From: Clostridia bacterium | GTDB lineage: Bacteria > Bacillota > Clostridia > Oscillospirales > CAG-272 | Length of the DNA: 11,302 nucleotides | Assembly: GCA_900763885.1 (NCBI GenBank) | Contig: CAAFLY010000299.1 | Location: 1-11,302, forward strand | Direction: 5' to 3' | In this document: positions 7,623 to 11,302 of the stretch, one piece after another | Layout: every line of letters begins with the position of its first letter | How positions within the stretch are numbered: the stretch's first letter is position 1 | Position numbers and translations under genes: made by a program | Notes under the pieces: generated by a model | What the model saw: the letters and a program-made list of their open reading frames with translations, nothing else | The model's database searches: none | What the model was told of the DNA's origin: nothing

Positions 7623-8498
7623 TCATTTTCCGAGAATATCGGACAGATTTTCCTGGATCTTCGCCGCGACGTCGGGCTTGTTCATGGAGTAGACGTGTAC
7701 GTTCGGGATCCCGTTTGCGTACAGGTCAATGATCTGATCCGTCGCGTAGGCAATACCCGCCTGTTTCATCGCCGCGGGATCGCTGTCGAACCGGTCCACA
7801 AGGCTCTTGAACCGCTGCGGCATGAAGGAGCCGGAGAGCTTTATGGCGCGCTGTACCTGATTCGCGTTTGTAATCGGCATGATCCCCGGAATCACCGGCA
7901 CCGTGATCCCCGCCTCCCGGATTTTGTAGAGAAAATTGTAGAGCAGATTGTTGTCAAAGAACATCTGCGTGGTCAGAAAATCACAGCCCGCGTCCACTTT
8001 TTCCCGGAGATGCCGGATGTCCTCCGCCTGATTCGCGCTTTCCGGGTGGATCTCGGGATAGCAGGCGCCGCCGATGCAGAAATTGCCATCCGCACGCCGC
8101 AGCTCCCGGACAAGATCAATGGCGTATCGATAGTCCCAATGGTCGCGGTCGCTGTTTTGCAGGCTTTCTGGAATATCGCCGCGCAGTGCCATCACGTTTT
8201 GGATGCCCAAGGCTTTGATTTCCCCGATTTTCCGCCGCACACTCTCCTTTGTGGAGGAGACGCAGGTGAGGTGGGCTAAGGTCGGCACGCCATAGAGCTT
8301 CTGGATATTTTGCGCAATATCCAATGTATATCTGCTGGTTCCGCCGCCCGCGCCATATGTGACGCTCATAAACGCGGGCTGTAATTTTGCGATCTCCTCC
8401 GCGGCGGTCTCAACACTCGCGAAGGAGGATTCCGTTTTGGGCGGGAATACCTCAAAAGATAGCGACAGGGTCTTGCCGATGGTATCGATGATTTTCAT
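7623..8498 (-). CDS. metF: 5,10-methylenetetrahydrofolate reductase
   Basis: The 291-residue protein has the normal MetF length and reduces 5,10-methylene-THF to 5-methyl-THF with FAD. Family motifs seen are FEVFPPK (15-21, with the catalytic-type Glu16), SVTYGAGGGTSR (45-56), NVMALRGD (101-108, folate-contacting Asp108), GGACYPE (143-149), FLTTQMFFD (174-182) and PGIMPI (204-209). The start follows AAAGGA at 8-base spacing. It is the first gene of a metF-metH operon on the minus strand, 63 bases ahead of metH, so both methyl-branch steps of methionine synthesis are made together. No membrane segments or anomalies are seen. As in other anaerobes it may also feed methyl groups to other B12 pathways; that is inference. 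Confidence 0.95.
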   Translation of the reverse strand: MKIIDTIGKTLSLSFEVFPPKTESSFASVETAAEEIAKLQPAFMSVTYGAGGGTSRYTLDIAQNIQKLYGVPTLAHLTCVSSTKESVRRKIGEIKALGIQNVMALRGDIPESLQNSDRDHWDYRYAIDLVRELRRADGNFCIGGACYPEIHPESANQAEDIRHLREKVDAGCDFLTTQMFFDNNLLYNFLYKIREAGITVPVIPGIMPITNANQVQRAIKLSGSFMPQRFKSLVDRFDSDPAAMKQAGIAYATDQIIDLYANGIPNVHVYSMNKPDVAAKIQENLSDILGK

Positions 8499-8528
8499 GA
8501 TTCTGTTCCTTTGTCAAATGGTGCTTCT

Positions 8529-8557
8529 ATTATACACCCGGATGACGGAGAAATCAA
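8529..8557 (-). promoter_or_regulatory. sigma-A promoter of the metF-metH operon
   Basis: On the minus strand, -35 TTGATT (8557-8552) and -10 TATAAT (8534-8529) are separated by exactly 17 bases. The expected RNA start is near 8522, giving a leader of only about 24 bases before the metF ATG. That leaves no room for a SAM, B12 or T-box leader. Confidence 0.8.
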
Positions 8558-8628
8558 GCACATAGTCGTGGACTTTTGTCGGGGGAGGAAGGGAGCTGCC
8601 TTGCGAACAGATACGATACATATACAGA

Positions 8629-8678
8629 AAAACCTGCCGAACAGAGCGACGGAGAAATGCGTCTGTATGGCAGGTTTT
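8629..8678 (-). terminator. Intrinsic terminator of the GH31 gene
   Basis: AAAACCTGCC (8629-8638) pairs with GGCAGGTTTT (8669-8678), a perfect 10-bp stem extended inward by ACAGA/TCTGT (8641-8645/8662-8666) across a small symmetric internal loop. In minus-strand RNA the stem ends in a run of five U. It begins 4 bases after the glycosidase stop codon. Confidence 0.85.
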
Positions 8679-8682
8679 GCGC

Positions 8683-10392
8683 TTATACTCTGCGGTATAC
8701 CGGGATTCCCTTTGTGTTTACGTGGATCTTTCCGTTGCCGACGATCTCGCCTGTGAAGTAGTCCGCCCAGGTGTCTGCGGTCGGGAGGTACACATCCCGC
8801 TCATCGCCGCACCCATAACAGATCGGCGCGACCAAGAGATCCTCGCAGAAGAGATATTCGTCGTCGATGCCAAAGGTTGCGGGATCCGCCGTGTAGTCCA
8901 TCACCAGCGCGCGGATCGGCGGCCGTCCGGTATCGCGATAGGTGTCAAAGGCGGCCTTCAGCATCGGCACCAGGGATTCACGAAGCTGTAAAAGCTCTCG
9001 CACCGCGTCTTCGCAGTCCAGAGCCGCCCACGGTACCTGTTCGCAGTACCACGCGTTGATCAGGCACTGCACGCTGAATACCGTTGCCTGCAAACGACGA
9101 AGCAATTCCTCCCTGGAGTTCGCATGACGCAGCTCCGGCGTCCAGAGTATGCCGGAAAACGCAGACTGTGCGATCCCACGGACGAAATCCCGGTGGTCAT
9201 AAAGATCGCTGTAGAGGACAAACGGATAAGAAGCAGCCAGTGCGCCCACATTCCGCACCTCAGAAAACGTCGTGTGACTGCCAAGCGCGTCCATGATCGT
9301 CTGGCAGTATAGCGTGCCGAACAGGGAATGGTACTGCTCACCATCCATGCCGGACGGGAAACGGGAGGTCAGCGGGAAGCTCCAGCCACCCGTATTGTCA
9401 CTGGAGTCGCATTCGTCGAGCTTAAAGCCGTCGATCCCTTTTTCGACCAGTGTCTTTCTGTGGTACGCGGCAAAGATCTCCCGCGCTTCTTTGGTGGCAA
9501 AATCCGGCACCACACCGCCCCAGACCTCATATTCCCCGCTGTACGGAGAAAGCGCGTCGTGAATGGGGGAGGTTGGATGTGTGAAAGCATGCTCCCAGAG
9601 ATTGACGTGGAATCCTCTGCCGCGCAGGGTGCCGATCATCTCCTCCGGGGATGGGAATCGATCGCTCCAGACATAGGAGCAGGAATAGGTGTGCGTCTGC
9701 CAGCCCGGCTCCAGACCCAGGATGTCACAGGGGATCTCCTTGTCCCGGAAATAATCCGCCATGGCAAGCACTTCCGCCTGTGTGTATTTTCCGCAGCACC
9801 GATACAGCACGCCCAGCCCCCACGAGGGAACATCTGGTCCGCCGCCGGAGAGCATATTGTACTGCGATACGATGTCCGTGATGGTCTCGCCCTCTATGAC
9901 GTACACATCGACGCCCTGTGCCGCGGGAATCAATACGCTCATAACGGCTTGACCTACCTTACGAACTGCGTACAGAGCGTCCGTCGAGAGCTTTACGTCG
10001 CTTTCCGTTTCTGCGGCTGCCGTTCTGCCGACATTTTTCGCGTAGCCGCAGTAGACCTCGATGTACCGTGCCGTGTCAAAATACATACCATAGCCCTTAT
10101 TCGTGACAAAAAAGGGAACCGGAGCGTGGCTGTCTCCATTGGCACTTGCCGGATCGGCAGTTACGGCAAGACGGAGTCTTCTGCCGCGGTGATTGAACTG
10201 CTTGAGCTGGAGTCCGAAGCCGTAGATCTGCGCGTCGTCCTCCAGAGGAAATTCAATCAGAAAGCCGCGCGCTGTCTGCCGTGTCGTAAATCGGGAGAGC
10301 GGATAGGACACCGGCTTTTCTGTGTATCGGAAGCCCCTGCAAAACCGAGAGGGAACGAACGTTTCCGGTGCGCCGAAGGTGAATTTTCGCAT
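8683..10392 (-). CDS. Glycoside hydrolase family 31 (alpha-glycosidase-like), cytoplasmic
   Basis: The 569-residue protein has no signal peptide. An N-terminal beta-sandwich (about 1-180) includes DAQIYGFGLQLKQFNHRG (53-70) and VPFFVTNKGYGMYFD (92-106). A (beta/alpha)8 barrel follows from about 187 with VPSWGLGVLYRCCGKYTQAE, DILGLEPGWQ (223-232), HVNLWEHAF (262-270) and the nucleophile motif GIDGFKLDE (319-327, Asp326). The likely acid/base is Asp396 in VLYSDLYDHRDF. The usual W-x-GD acid/base context is not evident, so the protein belongs to a diverged GH31 branch. The C-terminal part has EYLFCEDLLVAPI and DVYLPTADTWADYFTG, typical of the family. At 569 residues it is shorter than many GH31 enzymes. 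The substrate cannot be read from sequence; retaining hydrolysis of an alpha-linked sugar in the cytoplasm is the general expectation. It is monocistronic, with a strong promoter, structured leader and terminator. Confidence 0.88.
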   Translation of the reverse strand: MRKFTFGAPETFVPSRFCRGFRYTEKPVSYPLSRFTTRQTARGFLIEFPLEDDAQIYGFGLQLKQFNHRGRRLRLAVTADPASANGDSHAPVPFFVTNKGYGMYFDTARYIEVYCGYAKNVGRTAAAETESDVKLSTDALYAVRKVGQAVMSVLIPAAQGVDVYVIEGETITDIVSQYNMLSGGGPDVPSWGLGVLYRCCGKYTQAEVLAMADYFRDKEIPCDILGLEPGWQTHTYSCSYVWSDRFPSPEEMIGTLRGRGFHVNLWEHAFTHPTSPIHDALSPYSGEYEVWGGVVPDFATKEAREIFAAYHRKTLVEKGIDGFKLDECDSSDNTGGWSFPLTSRFPSGMDGEQYHSLFGTLYCQTIMDALGSHTTFSEVRNVGALAASYPFVLYSDLYDHRDFVRGIAQSAFSGILWTPELRHANSREELLRRLQATVFSVQCLINAWYCEQVPWAALDCEDAVRELLQLRESLVPMLKAAFDTYRDTGRPPIRALVMDYTADPATFGIDDEYLFCEDLLVAPICYGCGDERDVYLPTADTWADYFTGEIVGNGKIHVNTKGIPVYRRV

Positions 10393-10402
10393 AACATGCT
10401 GT

Positions 10403-10434
10403 AGCCTGCGGATGAGAGCGGCAGGCTGTCCTTT
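10403..10434 (-). promoter_or_regulatory. Ribosome binding site separated from the GH31 start by a hairpin
   Basis: The only good Shine-Dalgarno on the minus strand, AAAGGA (10434-10429), lies 36 bases before the ATG at 10392. Between them AGCCTGC/GCAGGCT (10427-10421/10409-10403) forms a 7-bp hairpin with an 11-base loop. If folded, it removes 25 bases and leaves an effective spacing of about 11 bases. This would place the ribosome correctly and could make translation depend on folding. Confidence 0.5.
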
Positions 10435-10451
10435 CTGTCGGATGATACCTC

Positions 10452-10480
10452 ATTATACCATGCGCACCAGCCTTTGTCAA
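10452..10480 (-). promoter_or_regulatory. Consensus sigma-A promoter of the GH31 gene
   Basis: On the minus strand, -35 TTGACA (10480-10475), a 17-base spacer and -10 TATAAT (10457-10452) match consensus at all 12 positions. The RNA start is expected near 10445, giving a leader of about 53 bases that holds the hairpin at 10403-10427. Confidence 0.88.
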
Positions 10481-10722
10481 TGTGTTTGCAGGCAGTGTGT
10501 GTTTCAGCGGCGTTTTACACGGAACGTTTGTTTTTTCGTATATGCAATGGGGGGAAAGGGGGGATCCGCCAACCATCTGACCGCTGATCGGGTGCGCTGT
10601 GATCATGAGACGGCACTGTATCCGCTTTCGTTTCCATCACGGATCAAATTGTCTCGATTCATTTTGTCGGTTTCCGTCAATGTTTGCCGCATGGATTTCT
10701 AAGGATTCGCTGCATTCATCGG

Positions 10723-10769
10723 GATTTTGCGCGAAAGAGCTTGAATATATGGTTTTTTCGCGCAAAATC
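10723..10769. repeat. Long inverted repeat upstream of the aromatic leader promoter
   Basis: GATTTTGCGCGAAA (10723-10736) pairs perfectly with TTTCGCGCAAAATC (10756-10769). It extends inward through five more pairs, some of them G-U, to a 9-base loop (10742-10750), about 19 bp in all. There is no T-run after either arm, so it is a poor intrinsic terminator. The arm centres are about 30 bases (three helical turns) apart, and the repeat ends about 57 bases before the -35 of the plus-strand promoter, compatible with a regulator site. Confidence 0.6.
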
Positions 10770-10826
10770 AACCGTAAAATCAGCGTTTTCCCAAATGCGC
10801 CGTCGCAATTTTGTGGAAAGTGGATA

Positions 10827-10855
10827 TTGACAAATCCGACGCACGGGTGTACAAT
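10827..10855 (+). promoter_or_regulatory. Strong sigma-A promoter of the aromatic leader region
   Basis: -35 TTGACA (10827-10832), a 17-base spacer and -10 TACAAT (10850-10855) match consensus at 11 of 12 positions. The RNA start is expected near 10862, just before the ribosome binding site of the first leader ORF. No second promoter is visible before the second leader ORF. Confidence 0.85.
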
Positions 10856-10889
10856 GATAGCACAGTTTGAAAGAAGGAGCGACAAGACG

Positions 10890-10952
10890 ATGTATCTGTA
10901 TTTTTATACCTTTACGTTTACCTCGGACTGTCCGCTTTCCAAACGGGTATAA
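10890..10952 (+). CDS. Tyr/Phe-rich leader peptide 1
   Basis: The 20-residue ORF reads MYLYFYTFTFTSDCPLSKRV. Six of residues 2-10 are aromatic (Tyr 2, 4, 6; Phe 5, 8, 10). AGAAGGAG (10872-10879) lies 10 bases before the ATG, and a strong promoter ends 34 bases before it. The codons for Ser-Asp-Cys-Pro (TCG GAC TGT CCG) carry one strand of a long-range RNA stem. The arrangement is that of an attenuator leader: the peptide need have no function, and translation speed over Tyr/Phe codons reports charged tRNA supply. The frame is also open further upstream, but the promoter and ribosome binding site fix this start. It shares the aromatic run and the DCP motif with leader peptide 2. Confidence 0.8.
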   Translation: MYLYFYTFTFTSDCPLSKRV

Positions 10953-10985
10953 ACCTACCACGGATATATGATTTCGGACAGTCCG
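10924..10985 (+). promoter_or_regulatory. Antiterminator of attenuator 1
   Basis: CGGACTGTCCG (10924-10934), inside leader ORF 1 just after the aromatic codons, is the exact reverse complement of CGGACAGTCCG (10975-10985). The 11-bp stem encloses 40 bases, including the stop codon. It uses bases needed by terminator 1 and so excludes it. A ribosome at the stop codon would cover the first strand and prevent the stem, while one stalled on Tyr/Phe codons would leave it free. Confidence 0.75.
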
Positions 10986-11041
10986 CAACCACTGCAACCG
11001 CGTAAACGGGAACAGAGAAGGTATGCGGCTTTTGTTTTTTT
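10980..11041 (+). terminator. Attenuator terminator 1
   Basis: AGTCCGCAACC (10980-10990) pairs with GGTATGCGGCT (11020-11030), 10 bp with one single-base bulge on each side. The loop is 29 bases with a small CCG/CGG inner pairing. The stem runs into TTTTGTTTTTTT (11030-11041). The left arm overlaps the right strand of antiterminator 1 (10975-10985), so the two stems cannot form together. Confidence 0.75.
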
Positions 11042-11109
11042 CGAAACGAGAGCATTTACCAGATCACAGAAATTACCGACGACAATTGCGCCGGAGAAGG
11101 GATACCATC

Positions 11110-11181
11110 ATGCTGCAGAATCGATATTATTATTACTTTTTTCAGACGGACTGCCCGCGTGTCGGTGGTACCGAGAGATAA
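11110..11181 (+). CDS. Tyr/Phe-rich leader peptide 2
   Basis: The 23-residue ORF starts MLQNR and continues YYYYFFQTDCP (residues 6-16), then RVGGTER. Four Tyr and two Phe codons are consecutive, far from chance. The ribosome binding site GGAGAAGGG (11093-11101) ends 8 bases before the ATG. The stop TAA (11179-11181) overlaps a small hairpin GAGAGAT/ATCTCTC (11173-11179/11185-11191) that may act as a pause or spacer hairpin. As in leader 1, the TDCP codons (ACG GAC TGC CCG) form one strand of the antiterminator. The ORF is translated only if RNA polymerase passes terminator 1, because no separate promoter is seen. Confidence 0.85.
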   Translation: MLQNRYYYYFFQTDCPRVGGTER

Positions 11182-11221
11182 TCCATCTCTCAGAGCGCAC
11201 CGCATGGAATCGGACAGTCCG
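11147..11221 (+). promoter_or_regulatory. Antiterminator of attenuator 2
   Basis: CGGACTGCCCG (11147-11157) inside leader ORF 2 pairs with CGGACAGTCCG (11211-11221) at 10 of 11 positions, with one C-A mismatch at 11154/11214. The same strand can also pair, from GCCCGCGT (11153-11160), with ATGCGGGC (11252-11259) of the terminator's right arm. Either pairing would block terminator 2. Confidence 0.72.
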
Positions 11222-11269
11222 CATTTGTCGTGCATTTTCGCACATTGGTGAATGCGGGCTTTTTATTTT
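11216..11269 (+). terminator. Attenuator terminator 2
   Basis: AGTCCGCATT (11216-11225) pairs with AATGCGGGCT (11251-11260), 10 continuous pairs including one G-U. An inner hairpin GTGC/GCAC (11230-11233/11240-11243) sits in the loop. The stem runs into TTTTTATTTT (11260-11269). The left arm overlaps antiterminator strand 11211-11221, making the two structures mutually exclusive. Confidence 0.88.
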
Positions 11270-11288
11270 CCCTATGTAAACAATGAAA

Positions 11289-11302
11289 TGAGGTATAGAT
11301 AA
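11289..11302 (+). promoter_or_regulatory. Possible ribosome binding site of the attenuated gene beyond the window
   Basis: TGAGG (11289-11293) followed by nine bases reaches the window edge, so a start codon is expected at or just after 11302. The gene itself is not visible. Given the Tyr/Phe leaders, an aromatic amino acid biosynthesis or transport gene is the expectation. Confidence 0.35.

Larger units (their letters stand above)
10393..10826. other. Divergent intergenic region upstream of GH31 and of the aromatic leader
   Basis: No gene is supported. The left third holds the GH31 leader and promoter. At 10549-10563 are two G6 runs separated by AAA, with nothing start-like downstream. A long open frame (10599-10952, +) passes through the inverted repeat at 10723-10769 and the promoter at 10827-10855, and lacks an internal ribosome binding site near its early start codons. 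Only its last 20 codons, the leader peptide, look real. Confidence 0.6.

Noticed and set aside
9328..10404. Plus-strand open frame (358 codons) opposite the GH31 gene
   Set aside because: It is the antisense of a clear GH31 coding sequence and lacks a ribosome binding site or known motif.
10541..10580. G-run sequence (two G6 tracts) as a ribosome site or G-quadruplex
   Set aside because: Only two G tracts are present, and the nearby ATG opens a 12-codon frame without a spaced ribosome binding site.
10599..10952. Plus-strand frame of 117 codons ending in leader peptide 1
   Set aside because: It crosses a 19-bp inverted repeat and the TTGACA/TACAAT promoter, with no ribosome binding site at its early starts. 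Only the last 20 codons are supported.
10862..11269. T-box riboswitch upstream of the aromatic-type gene
   Set aside because: I could not find the conserved T-box bulge sequence (like TGGNACC) before either terminator. The translated short ORFs with ribosome binding sites explain the structures better. GGTACC at 11167-11172 resembles it only in part and lies inside leader ORF 2.

Overview
The window reads as chromosomal DNA of a Gram-positive, low-to-mid GC Clostridia-type bacterium, probably an anaerobic gut Oscillospiraceae or Christensenellaceae relative. The reasons are an SLH-anchored surface protein with InlB-type B repeats, a short MetH lacking the activation domain next to MetF, a Pr6Pr membrane protein, strong AGGAGG-type ribosome binding sites and sigma-A style promoters. 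The taxonomic call is inference from gene content; no marker gene is present.

Layout. Positions 2-199 (+) are the 3' end of an ABC exporter ATPase. A 335-base gap with a plausible promoter and a leader hairpin precedes a secreted surface protein (535-4283, +). That protein is split into two reading frames by an apparent one-base lesion at about 2388-2412. The first part has a signal peptide and a propeller-like region; the second has the last propeller-like segment, B repeats and SLH domains. A strong terminator follows, then a 222-residue Pr6Pr-type membrane protein (4344-5012, +) and a bidirectional terminator. On the minus strand lies a metF-metH operon (8498 to 5160) with a clear promoter directly upstream of metF. 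It makes methylene-THF reductase and the cobalamin methionine synthase that uses its product. Further right on the minus strand is a GH31 glycosidase gene (10392 to 8683) with a perfect-consensus promoter, a structured leader and its own terminator.

The most interesting part is the right end, 10827-11302 (+), which looks empty if only long ORFs are considered. A TTGACA/17/TACAAT promoter drives an RNA with two consecutive leader-peptide attenuators. Each has a good ribosome binding site, a 20-23 codon ORF packed with Tyr and Phe codons, and a conserved (S/T)-Asp-Cys-Pro segment whose RNA pairs with a downstream CGGACAGTCCG element. Each also has a competing intrinsic terminator with a U-tract. 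The logic matches classical trp/phe-type attenuation: a ribosome stalled on Tyr/Phe codons leaves the antiterminator free to form, while an unstalled ribosome lets the terminator form. The controlled gene starts just beyond the window and is probably an aromatic amino acid biosynthesis or uptake gene. Two such attenuators in series within a Firmicute-like genome, where T-boxes or TRAP would be the usual expectation, is the best candidate here for an undescribed system.
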